64,000 nucleotides of DNA, from assembly GCA_025738555.1 (NCBI GenBank), contig JAOVFP010000006.1, positions 4,588,001 to 4,652,000 on the forward strand. Direction: 5' to 3'. Position 1 is the stretch's first letter; each line of letters begins with the position of its first letter. Positions 34,241 to 44,515 of this stretch are shown here, piece by piece. Made by a program: the position numbers and the translations under genes. Source of the DNA: Cyathus striatus. Taxonomy: Eukaryota > Basidiomycota > Agaricomycetes > Agaricales > Nidulariaceae. The notes beneath the pieces were generated by a model that did no database searches, was not told the DNA's origin, and saw only the letters and a list, made by a program, of their open reading frames with translations.

Positions 34241-34961
34241 CTTGCTTTGTTTGGTGTTGGCGTCGGAGGCGGACAAGTGCCTCCCAGTTGAGCTTGTGGT
34301 TCAATCCATAAGATTCGGGCTCATGCTGTACAAGCTCACGAAGCTGCCTTTGAGAGTCTTGAATATGGTGAAATTCTTCAGCTATTATTTCATCTATTTC
34401 ATCTTCACCTGTATCGGCAAATTCAGCTCTAACAGCAACATTAGCAATTGCAATACATCAAATACAATAATGTACGAAAGCCTTACACTTGCATGCATCA
34501 CCAGTCATGGACCAAACAGCAGCAAATGTGAGATTTCCCATCCTCTGCTCTACATGGTCATATTTTTGAGAAAAACCCTAGGTAGAAGGTGGGTAGAAGA
34601 GACTCATGTCGCTCTCGAGACACGTCATTTGAAACCAGAACGTGACTTTGAATGATTATGCAATTGATCATTCTTGGTCAGCTTGTTGGCACACCAAGAA
34701 AATGAAGATTAACATTGGGTAACCAGTAGTACTTAACCTCATAATCCTGTAAAATCTTTGTTCTCACATCACCCAATATGTCCAGATAAGGATCTAACTT
34801 CGCCCATTTTGATGAGAAATGTCCGGGAAAATGATCAAAGAGAAGGGCTTTCTGACCTCCAAAATGTCCGGAATCCGTCTAGGTTCCGGGGCTGTAGGCC
34901 CCAGTTTGTGTCCGGATGGACATCTAGCTTCCCCCAGGATTTTCGAGGGTCCTACTTACAG

Positions 34962-35380
34962 CTATTTGCTAAATGAAGTAGCACCTGGATTGACAGCACG
35001 TAAACTTGCTGCTTTAAGTTGGCCATAAGCGTACACTAAATATATATGTTGTTGCTGCGTTGTGGCTATTGTAACTAACTTAAATAAGTTCTTATGTATA
35101 GCATTGTATAGCATTACAATTATATAATCTATGCACATACCGCATATGATCATTTTCGGATATCTGAAGCAAGTGCAAATAAAGTTGAAATATAAAGTTG
35201 AAATATCCAATTCGGTTCACTGAGTTGTCTTCCGAGAAGATCGTGAAATTATCCTGTCTGTTCGCGGGAAGTGGCTGTGACAGAGCGCTCATAGGTATCA
35301 GAAATATGTCTACCTCTAAAGCTTTTTATTGAGAGGGTTGAGAAGCTGTCAGGGTTCACTTTCCTCCAGCTGCCCTCGAT
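34962..35380. other. Gap between the transposon nest and paralogue B
   Basis: AT-rich, no supported gene. The last 150 bases should hold the promoter and leader of gene B. Confidence 0.4.
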
Positions 35381-36485
35381 ATGTCTACACCTGACCTTGT
35401 GCAAGAAGCTCGGATAGAAGTCAATACCCCAAGGGATTTCGACATTGGAAGTCTTGCTACGGCAGTGGAGGACATGTTCAAAGAGCTTGCGGGACAAATA
35501 CAACATAAACAACTGAGCGAGAAGCAATTCGACAGGAGACATCTAGAAAAGAGTCAGGAAAACGAGAAACAAGTGGAGAGTGGTCAAATACAATTGAAAT
35601 CGTACGTTTATTTTCAGAGAATTAACGACTAATAAGTGACGTGATAATCCAGACCAGAAGAGATGTTGCTCTTATCTGCCATTGACGCCGTCAATAAAAG
35701 TGCAGTTGCTGCATCGTACGGGTACTTGGTTGCTAAGGAAGCATTAGAACTATCGGACTTCATGGTAAAGAACGGTAATCCAAAGAAGAATAAAAGGAAG
35801 AGGAATACTATTCTTATCAACTTAAAAACTATGATCCTTCTCACGAATGAAGGGCGTCTGCTAGCGGAAGAAATCGAGGCTAATTTCATTCGATGTTTTA
35901 ATCAGGTCTTTCCCATTTAAACGCTACTCATTTTTGCTTCTCACTAGTTATCATTAGAGCACTGAGCTCTCAGCAGCCCGAAACGATGTCTGACTCGAGG
36001 AAACTCTCACAAAATTTCACAGCCAGTTAAAAGAATTTGCTACATGGTGGAATCTCTTAAAAATGGAGCAAACTTCACTTTGAATTCGTACTGAATATCA
36101 GTATGAGCTAAAATCAGAGGATTCATGGGCGGATAATGGATTCCGTGATGTGAAGATTCACGAAAATTGGAAGGAATTGCAGTCAAGATTCCAGACATAC
36201 GATTCTAAGGTTAGCAAACTGATATTATATCCAATCTAATCTATGTTCTGATTATATTTGAACAAGCTCTCGACAGTTAGACATGAATACAGCAAATGTA
36301 TTCCTCATTCACAGGATATTACTAGTGACCCACTCAAGCTTTGGCCCGAGCTTCTTAATGCTATAAAATCTGTCACTATTAGTACAGATTTTTATGTGAG
36401 GAATGATAGCTCTGGCAGAGACAAGAATAACAGCACAAAGCGGGATGGCCTTGGCTGGTGGTTTGAAAAATGCTCAATCCAGTAG
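35381..36485 (+). pseudogene. Paralogue B of the uncharacterised helical family, with an in-frame TGA
   Basis: Starts MSTPDLVQEARIEVNTPRDF at 35381, with DIGSLATAVEDMFKELAGQI and a Lys/Gln/Glu-rich helix. After an intron (about 35600-35653) comes LLLSAIDAVNKSAVAASYGY, LVAKEALELSDFMV and MILLTNEGRLLAEEIEANFI. A further exon has LTKFHSQLKEFATWWNLLKM and IHENWKELQSRFQTYDSK. The last exon is LSTVRHEYSKCIPHSQDITS to TAG 36483. Gene A shows the same order of motifs. A TGA at 36081 lies in the WW exon, probably a former Arg codon; unless a small intron removes it, the gene is broken. Confidence 0.6.
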
Positions 36486-36846
36486 AATCTTTTTATACAT
36501 TTCGACTGAGTCAATTGTAAATAGCAGCTTTATGGCATGTAGAATTTCTCGTGATTTCGAGAGAATGAGATGATGTGATGTTCGTGGTTCAGAGATCTGA
36601 CCAATCAGATGACTTCCGCATATAAACATGTTTCAACGAATAAATAACCCACATCCATGGCTCGCGATTCGTAATGAAATACGGCTACAATCCTCGTGTA
36701 TGTCTCGTAAACCCATTGAAAGTTGAACCATTTACCACGACTCATGTTAGCTTACTCGGAAACTGGACCTGAGACACAATCACAAATCACTGAAGAGTGC
36801 AGTATAAAATGAGGTTAACATTCCTCGTTAACCATACCACGTACAC

Positions 36847-37845
36847 ATGGATAACACTGCACCCATCGATTTCAATGTCGCAGACCTCGCAAAATGCACC
36901 CACCAGGCTATATCAGTCCTCTACCCTTGGTGCACAATTGCTGACTCTGACTGGTGAGCCTTTCGAGTTATGAGACCAGCTCATAAGCTAACAATACTGT
37001 TGCATTATCATTCAAGTCGCACATCGTTTCCTGGAGCAGTTGAGGTTGCACGAGAGGCAGAGCGATATATGTTAGCGGTGGAGCTGAGCATGCAAGCAGC
37101 TGAACATGGATTCACTGTTGCACAGGAAGCAATTGACTTAAATGAGATGATGGCATCTGTATCGGAAAACGAAAAACTTGAATATATATGAGGGATGTTG
37201 CGTCTCACACAGAAAGGACGACTCAAGGTGAAGGAAACATTGAGTGTTTTTACGAATGTTGAAATGAACATATCTTCGGTAAAAAGCTATCTGTTAATGG
37301 CGATGAATTTTATTCTGATAGAGAATGTATAGCTGATTAAAAATCTGCCGGCAGAAATGTTCAATCTTCCAGGTAGGTGTGTACCTTAAACAGTCCCATA
37401 CATTGCATTTAATACCTTAAGTACAGAAAATGGTGAATGCGGAGACTTAAACAGCATTCAGACTATCGAAGCGTGGATAAAGCCTTTGTCTGAATTTAAA
37501 TCCGCCGTCACCAGATTTGAGGCCTGGTGGCTATTGATATTCCTCCAAAATGCTGCCAACGAACACAAGACAGAGCTACTCGTTGAACTATACAATCGTC
37601 TACGCAATGAGTCACTGGTTAATAACTGGAAGAAACTTCAAATGCAACATGCTGATTATGTCAAAGAGGTTAATACGCCGCTTTTCGGAATTCATGTAGT
37701 ATTGACCAATGATGCTCACAGACAGACTCCAAACCAGTCGCTCGCGCGGTCAAGTTTGGCTAACGCCGTTAAATCCATAGAAGTTGGGAAACTTGACCGC
37801 GCTGTAGCGACTGGCACAACTTGCAAAGTAGATCACGTGAAATAA
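36847..37845 (+). CDS. Paralogue C of the uncharacterised helical family, with a transposon-derived C-terminus
   Basis: Starts MDNTAPIDFNVADLAKCTHQ at 36847. Later exons give VEVAREAERYMLAVELSMQA, AEHGFTVAQEAIDLNEMMAS, GMLRLTQKGRLKVKETLSVF, then MSEFKSAVTRFEAWWLLIFL and LVNNWKKLQMQHADYVKEV. These align in order with genes A and B. The reading frame enters a transposon at 37723: residues after TNDAHR are encoded by the terminal repeat of the element at 37723-39092 and end at TAA 37843. Without that insertion the codon after the duplicated GCTCACAGA would be TAG, so the original protein ended there. A TGA after EYI near 37190 may belong to an intron border. Function unknown. Confidence 0.55.
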
Positions 37846-39092
37846 AATTTCTCACATTCTACACATCAGTGGACACATTCCATGCATAGCTTCTCAAATA
37901 TTCGAAAAGATCGTACATCTGCTCGTTTGGTGCTAAAACTGTTCCATGACCCTCTGCGACTTATAAAACTCATGCACAATATATGGTAAATATGCATGAG
38001 CGTGAATAGGAATACCTATCATGCTCACTCTTAAACTCGGTTCAAGTTGGCTTGGACAAGAACAATAGTATGATATTTAGTTTTTTATAGGATAGACCAT
38101 ATGAACATGCTACAGTATGTACTTAGGATAATAGTATGTTGATAAGAACATATTGGGTTGAAATTCCATGCACAGACCTTGAGTGTGCATGGAGTTTGGT
38201 TGTAGATAAGTAGTGCATATGTCTGTTGGAGGCTGATGGGAGTGTTGTAATAAAATGCTAGGCATGACAGTAGAAGGGAGGTGAATATGTCACTGGAAAG
38301 CGAGTTTATAGAAGATATGGCTAGTGAAGAGCACTGAAGGTGCCCCATACTCAGCAGTCACTATTCAACATAACATCTGAAGTGTCATCTCAGAATTCAA
38401 TTATCTGTCGTGATTATTGACGGTATGGTGTAAATAAGTGCCAGGGTGGAGGGTTGTATTGTCCATGCTTTGCAGCTCTGGCCGGAATAAAATAAATACC
38501 ACTGTCAGGTTGACCTTCATAGTTATATACACTAGTATTGTTCTTGGAAAATGGTCGCTCTGATTACACCCTTCTGCCAAAGTAACCTAAATGAATGCCT
38601 CATGTACCTTCGTTACCTTCCACCCAAATACCAGCGATGAAATGGCCAGCTAAGCAGTTTACAGCACATTCGTAATTGGTAAGTAAAGCCTATGCTGTGT
38701 GTGTTGGGCCAGACATTTGGTTGTCGTTATGGTTGTGTTTTTATTAGCCATCAACTCGATGGTATAAAATCCTTGGCAATTCCTTGATCTGCCATCTCCA
38801 TTCCATATTTCTGTACCTCATACACCCACCGTTCAATGAATTGAAAGTCAAACACTGTAGGGAAGCAAATTGAGATTTCATAGGGTCGTACACATTTCAT
38901 GCGGCTCAGCATAGGAACCATGCAGGAACAGCACATTTTGGACTAGCGCCGCTCATGAAGGTGTAAATGATTGGATCACGTGGTCTACTTTGCAAGTTGT
39001 GCCAGTCGCTACAGCGCGGTCAAGTTCCCAACTTCTACGGATTTAATGGTGTTAGCCAAACTTGACTGCGCGAGCGACTGGTTTGGAGTCTG
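37723..39092. mobile_element. 1.37-kb non-autonomous DNA transposon with 9-base duplications
   Basis: Terminal inverted repeats of about 120 bases, over 90% identical, start CAGACTCCAAACCAGTCGCT. Perfect 9-base duplications GCTCACAGA flank it (37714-37722 and 39093-39101), suggesting a Mutator-like family. Each terminal repeat is itself a hairpin: CCAGTCGCTCGCGCGGTCAA pairs with TTGACCGCGCTGTAGCGACTGG-like sequence about 30 bases on. The interior has no supported gene. It lies at the last codons of gene C. Confidence 0.85.
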
Positions 39093-39281
39093 GCTCACAG
39101 ATAGATTTCTGTTTAAGTCGCCATCCAAAGTTCTTGGACTTACTGGACAGCATAAAGAAGAAAGATAACAATGTGTGCATTCATGTAATTTACAAGTGAA
39201 GTATACTGATCACGATGGATACTCTAGAAAGCGGACTCTTCCCCTGAATATGAAGATCATAACTATATACAGCTTCTTAAC

Positions 39282-39800
39282 AGGTCATTATATTATGGCG
39301 TGTCTATCAATGCCGTTTTTGAAAGCATAAACATCTATCAAGATTCTACGCAGTTTGTGGTTGAATTCCAATGTGATTCATTCCATAAAATTAAGAGGCT
39401 GAAGATAATCTGTGATTTTACGCCTGATAAAGGTGGAAACAGTCGAGGAGACTTACACATTATAGATATTGCTCCCAAACAGTGCGTTGGATATGTGACA
39501 GAGGAGCGACAGTATGTCGACCAACGACTTGAAGTGCCGATTGGGTTCAGCTTCCTGGGATTAAACACTGGCATAACCGCTGGCGTTGAGAAGAAGGTGT
39601 CGAAGAAGGTACAACATGGGATGTCTATTGTTGGGTACAGTGGAGGAAAGAAATGTAGCTGGATGCTAAAATAAAATGGAAATGCGGCATCAGGTATTCC
39701 ACCTCACTTCCAGCTACGGTTCAATCTATTCCATCAGGGACCCTTCGAGCTTTCGATAACGGTGGAAGCAAAAATCAAGTTATATAGATATCTGCCATGA
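39282..39800 (+). pseudogene. Beta-rich ORF with one in-frame TAA, unknown family
   Basis: After a likely splice acceptor (CAG at 39281-39283) the frame encodes GVSINAVFESINIYQDSTQF, FVVEFQCDSFHKIKRLKIIC, DFTPDKGGNSRGDLHIIDIA and PKQCVGYVTEERQYVDQRLE, then VEKKVSKKVQHGMSIVGYSG. After TAA at 39672 the same frame continues with sensible residues (GIPPHFQLRFNLFHQGPFEL, SITVEAKIKL) to TGA 39798. The alternating hydrophobic pattern suggests a beta-sandwich. No function is assigned. The continuing frame suggests a recent nonsense change rather than the true end. Its start must lie in an upstream exon I could not place. Confidence 0.5.
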
Positions 39801-40962
39801 TCCATCTCTCAGGGGTAAGGTTAGGGAGGATAAATTGATCAATACATTGAAGCTGCAGAAGCTGTTGGCGGCATCAAGCGGGCGACGCAGTGTAGATGAT
39901 AACTTCAATGGTGAAGTTCCAAACGCATATAGGTCATTTAACTCGCCCCCCATGCTAAATTAATTGGTGTAAATTATGGTAGCTAATATTGTATATATTT
40001 AAAGTAATATATCTACCAGATGGAACATTGGAAGCAATGCGCCATTCCATTTAGAATCCATTGTAAAGAGGGAAACGGTTGATTTAAGGTTATCTGCACA
40101 AAAACATGCGAATATATGACGCATCTGTTCCGAGATAGGGTTATATGTAGAATAGTTAGTGTAGCATATGAGACATGAGATGATTAACGATGAAACAATG
40201 GACAGAATGCGCCAAGGAGATGGTTGGTGTGATGTTGTTGCTTGAGTTATTGCTAAAAATATCAATCTATAGGTGGAAACTGTGATTGTTTTCTTCATGA
40301 GCATATATATGTGTGCTTTTAAAGGCCTTTGTATTGTCCAACCATCGAGCATATGGAAGATTTCCATCCTATAGAGACTGTCAAGGTGCATTGCAGAGTA
40401 TATTGGAAAGGTGAAAGACATACGTGTCCCCATCACTTGTTGAATAGTTGATTATAAAATAGAGGCCTTAAAATGATTATTGTTGCCGGTGAGGCTGTCA
40501 AGTTTTGGTCAAGGTTGTGCCAGAACATCATTGGTTGTCACTGAGCCTTGTCACTTGTGCTGAGTCTTGAACTGAAGCAGTGCTTTGGCTGCATAGCGTG
40601 GGAGTGGGAGTGTCAGTGTCACGTACTTATGATGTACTTATATCACGTACACACAGACTAAGTAGACCAGAAGCTGGTCAGTATTGTGTAAGCTTTATCG
40701 GCGCTAGGACTTCAAAAAATCACCCAATTTGACACTTTGGGTCTTGCCCATTTGCAACTGTCCTCATTGCGTCCCTCACCGTCCTTCTCACTGTTAGTAA
40801 GTGCTCATTCTTGCTTAAGTGAAATCCCGAAACTGAGATTGTAAAATCTAACCAGGAAGCTGCAGTGCCAGACACTGGAGTTCAATTCTAACTGATGTGT
40901 TTGAGCATGGTCATTAGACTTTCCATACATAGGGACAAAACATTGACCATGATGAGACATGA
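39801..40962. other. Region without a supported gene
   Basis: A minus-strand open stretch at 39999-40436 (145 codons) has no recognisable motif and an unusual composition (many Ile, Met, Ser). Nothing else recognised. Confidence 0.35.
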
Positions 40963-40967
40963 CCAAT

Positions 40968-41343
40968 TGTTAGTGACAGATGAGCAAAATACTCGAAGCC
41001 AAACTTAAACACTCGAAGAAGGAATAGAAATGAGTCTTATTGCTAATCTGGAATAAACTAGCACAAGAATAACAAATACTAACTAAGAAAGACCATATTT
41101 ATAGAGAGAATCCATGAGGAGATTGCATGTAAGTAACCTACACTACAATGCATGTTCTACTGTGTAATTACATTAAAGACTCATGTACTACATATGGCCG
41201 AACTGTGCAACTGTGCCCACAGTTATGATGAGTAATGTATGTTGATATGCATGGTGTCCGCATTGTAGGTCATGTGACTGATCACATGACATAGATAAGA
41301 TGAAAATTAGATAAATGATTAGATAAGAGGCGAGATCCTAACA
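40968..41343 (-). repeat. Solo LTR of the chromovirus family, minus strand
   Basis: A 376-base sequence that in reverse complement starts TGTTAGGATC and ends CTAACA. It matches the 3' LTR at 14218-14587 along its whole length, including GTGATCAGTCACATGAC and the CTTGTGCTAGTTTATTCC block. Perfect 5-base duplications CCAAT flank it (40963-40967 and 41344-41348). This is the product of LTR-LTR recombination. Confidence 0.92.
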
Positions 41344-41649
41344 CCAATAAGGATGTTGTACAGCTAGCAGATTGATTAATGTCAGACAAAGTTATGAGAT
41401 ACTAGAGGTAGATTCATGTACATACATGAAAGTGGGGGTTGCATTTGGTAATTCACATCCATTGCTAGCTGCAGGCTAGAGTCTGAGAGATGGAGAGTGA
41501 GAGATGGGATATCGATGGAGATGGCACAGGATGACATGTGCTTTTGGAGTCTCAACAAAGTATACATTGTAGAATGTATGAGTTGGGATATGATGAAAAA
41601 AGAGTACTGGCAGGGTGGGTGGTGGCTTGCAATGGTAGTAATAGGAGTG

Positions 41650-41783
41650 TGCTGTCACAGGTGGGTCACAGACCTCCAGCCAATCAGATTGAGATCCTGT
41701 TCAAGATCCTGTAAATTGCCTTAAAGAGAAATCCAGACGACCCTATAACCCAACTACCAAGTTAAAAGGTAGTGGGAATTTTA
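41650..41783 (+). repeat. Dispersed repeat ending in a small hairpin, copy 1
   Basis: Contains GCCAATCAGATTGAGATCC, then CCCTATAACCCAACTACC and AAAAGGTAGTGGGAA. The reverse complement of 49884-50050 has the same blocks in the same order. The ACTACC and GGTAGT near the end form a hairpin. Family unknown. Confidence 0.65.
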
Positions 41784-41786
41784 ACT

Positions 41787-42660
41787 TCATGTCATACAAA
41801 CCTTCCCGTCTACAATTTCGACAGCAGGCAGCGCCATCCTCAAAGTGGAGTTAACCCTCTCCCACATTTTGACTACAGCACTCCCCATCTCTTGCCCAAC
41901 ATACTGCTTACTTACCTGTGCATTTAACTTGATACGGTGTAATTTGCTAAATCGCAGCACGACATCTACAATTACTTCAATGTTATCCGCGAGACTGACT
42001 ATCATGCAATAGACGTAGTCTTCTTTGGGCATGCGGAGTGTCAGTTCGAGTTCTCTCACACTTGAGTTGGATTGAGGAGGGTTTTGGTCAGGGAGAACGT
42101 AGTGTTGTTGTGGTTCGTCATTCCATTAAATTGGTCCATGACACGAAGGGATGTTAAAGATGTTGAATCATTGATCTTTTTAACAATTCCATGAAATTTG
42201 GTCCTATTCATCACATAAGCATTTCATATCAGTACGAGAAAGAGGGATTGTAACGGACGATCACAATCCGATAAGTAATCTCTAAATCCTAAATCCAAAT
42301 GCACTGTTCTGACAGTATCGAGAACCGGAGTGGAGTTTAGATATCGAGCTAGTTTACACTAAGCTTCTGGTCTTTGCTGATAATCAGATCTTGTATGTTG
42401 CTAAGGTCAATAACGGTGTCCAGTATCTCCCCCCAAGACTCCTGTGCTACGGTTGCACACCAATGTTCGAAGGTGCATTTTCTTATTCCATTCTGTCACG
42501 ATGGTGTCCATTTGTATCGTGGCACGATCAAGCTCTAGGCACCGAAGGGATGGTATAGATGTGAAGATGGAGAAGATGATATACGTTCCGAGAATGTACA
42601 GTGTCGTTAAATTTCCTGAAGAACGTATACGCGCTCGATTGCTTTAGGGGAAGGCTGAGG
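41787..42660 (-). pseudogene. Decayed copy of the neighbouring F-box/LRR-like gene
   Basis: The 3' part is open (MRELELTLRMPKEDYVYCMI to TGKVCMT-like end at 41787) and clearly parallels VRELELTLRMPDVNCFRTAV and VAIPSVEVIDG of the gene at 42796-44142. Upstream, pieces such as LDTVRTVHLDLGFRDYLSDC and SLTSLRVMDQFNGMTN can be read only across stops and frame changes. The N-terminal part is unrecognisable. It is a tandem duplicate that has lost function. Confidence 0.75.
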
Positions 42661-42795
42661 ACCCGGAAAACCAGACGCCATTACACTTGATCATAGTGAT
42701 AATGTCCACAAATTGTCGAAAAACCCTACGAACAGTGTGTGAAATTGAAAGGAACGAACTAGCCACTTAGCTAATTATACCGTACAAGAAGCGAA

Positions 42796-44142
42796 CTACA
42801 AAATAATATCACGTTTCATAATGCGAGGTATGATAGAAAAATTTCCATCTATAACTTCGACAGAAGGTATCGCCACCTTCAAAGACGAGTTGACCATTTC
42901 CCAAATTTTTGCAACAGCACTCTCCATAGTGTCTTTCCGACCATACTTCCTTTTCATATGTACATTAAGCTTGATACAGCGCAATTTGCTAAATTGTTTC
43001 ACAACACCCACTATCGACCTGATGTTTAAATCCGCGAGACAGACTGCCGTGCGGAAGCAGTTTACATCGGGCATGCGGAGTGTCAACTCTAGTTCTCTGA
43101 CGCTCGAATTTGGTCCGGATTTGAGGAAGGCTTTGGTGAGGGAGAATTCAGTGCTGTTTTGATTCGTAATTCCGGTATATTGGTCGACGATTCGAAGGGA
43201 TGTTAAAGACGTCGAGGCGTTTATCTTTTTTAACAATTCCATCACTTTCGGTCCTGTGGGGCGTGTAAGTATCCGATATCGCCGAGAGATTATGAATGGT
43301 AACGGACGATCACAATCCGATAGGTAGTCTCCTAATACCAAATCCAAATACAGTGTTCTGACAGTATCGAAAACCTGAGTAGAGCCTAGACATCCCGCAA
43401 GTATCCCACTAAGCTTTTGGTCTTCACTGATAATAAGCTCTTGCATGTTGCTGTAGTCAATAAAGGCGTCCTGTATGTTACCAAGGACTCCCGTGCTATG
43501 GTTACACACCAATGTTTGAAGACGCATTCTCTTATGGTCCTCTTGTGGTAGGAAGCTGTCCTCTCGTATCTCGACGCAATGAAGCTCTAGGTATCGAAGG
43601 GATGACAGAGATTTGAAGATAGAGAGGTCGATTTCCACTGGTCCATGTAGGTATAGTGTCGTTAAATTGTATGAAGAATCTATACAACGCTGAATTGCGT
43701 CCATTGAAGGCTGAGGGGTATATACCGCCAAATGCGACCAGAGAGACAACGTTGACAAATTGTCGAAAAATCCCAAAATACAATCCAACGTTTCCGTAAA
43801 CGTATAGCGCGTATAGGCAAATACGTCCTTAGTCACAGCACCGATAATGTAAACTCTTTTCACTTGCTTCCTTAACTCTGGCTTGTTCCTCAGCTTGCGA
43901 ATTAGGAGTTCAACTTTGACGGGATCTTGGAGTGGTATGTAGATGTTTTTATTGAGGTATCGGGCGGATAGAGCACGTAGGGATTGGGATGCGAGGGTGC
44001 ACGCTTTGAAAGTTTGTGTCCGAGTGCGGACCATCTGTTCTTCGACTTCCCAGGGAGGAATTTGAGAGAGGGAGGAATCGACTCTAAGCAGTATTTCATC
44101 GATGATCTCCAGGGGGAGGGTTACCGGGGTAGGTAACTCCAT
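42796..44142 (-). CDS. F-box/leucine-rich-repeat-like protein
   Basis: A single-exon ORF of 448 residues. The N-terminus, TPVTLPLEIIDEILLRVDSS, resembles an F-box start (LPxEIxxEIL) and is followed by CTLASQSLRALSARYLNKNI, the usual second F-box helices. The rest alternates LSTLSLWSHL, LTTLYLHGP, LSSLRYLELHCVEI and VRTLYLDLVLGDYL, which are degenerate leucine-rich repeats. Such proteins are usually substrate receptors of SCF ubiquitin ligases, and mushrooms have hundreds. Here the Skp1-binding role is inferred from weak F-box similarity only. ATG is at 44142 and TAG at 42796. A decayed duplicate lies directly downstream. Confidence 0.7.
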   Translation of the reverse strand: MELPTPVTLPLEIIDEILLRVDSSLSQIPPWEVEEQMVRTRTQTFKACTLASQSLRALSARYLNKNIYIPLQDPVKVELLIRKLRNKPELRKQVKRVYIIGAVTKDVFAYTRYTFTETLDCILGFFDNLSTLSLWSHLAVYTPQPSMDAIQRCIDSSYNLTTLYLHGPVEIDLSIFKSLSSLRYLELHCVEIREDSFLPQEDHKRMRLQTLVCNHSTGVLGNIQDAFIDYSNMQELIISEDQKLSGILAGCLGSTQVFDTVRTLYLDLVLGDYLSDCDRPLPFIISRRYRILTRPTGPKVMELLKKINASTSLTSLRIVDQYTGITNQNSTEFSLTKAFLKSGPNSSVRELELTLRMPDVNCFRTAVCLADLNIRSIVGVVKQFSKLRCIKLNVHMKRKYGRKDTMESAVAKIWEMVNSSLKVAIPSVEVIDGNFSIIPRIMKRDIIL

Positions 44143-44515
44143 GGTAGAAGGAGCAGAAGAGTTTGAGGATGGGCTGGGCAGCTTGCGTGGCCTGTGTCAC
44201 AGATCATCGATCACGCCCATTATGGAATTCAGAGGTGCAATGTCTTCTCTCAAGTTCTTCCCTCCTTCGGCTGTTTCATTATTTTCTTACTCGTTTCCAT
44301 CACATTGTTTTTTACTCTATTTTTTCAATGCTGTGTGTGAGAGAGTGAAAACAGGTTGAAAATTTCCCGTAAAGACAATGGCAGTAGGCAATCTACATAA
44401 AATTATATCTAGTAACGACCTGTAAAAGAGTACCAGCATGTAGGTAGGTTTGATAATCTATAGCGCGTCCTTCGAATGTTGATTAAAAAAGAGTAAAACC
44501 GTCCCGTAGATAGCA

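Larger units (their letters stand above)
26893..34953. mobile_element. Outer layer of nested transposons (8-base duplication ACTTACAG)
   Basis: Left end AGGACCCTCGAAAATCC and right end its complement, with the match continuing at lower identity (GGGGAA, TAGAT). The ends are flanked by perfect ACTTACAG duplications at 26885-26892 and 34954-34961. Subterminal regions share several GTCCGGA motifs. An 8-base duplication fits hAT or KDZ-type elements. It has been split by the element at 27148-33334; without that insertion it would be about 1.9 kb. It carries a degraded minus-strand gene (33393-34240) and no recognisable transposase, so it is probably non-autonomous. Confidence 0.8.

Noticed and set aside
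39999..40436. Minus-strand ORF of 145 codons as a gene
   Set aside because: Biased composition, no domain, no promoter or splice support; probably chance.
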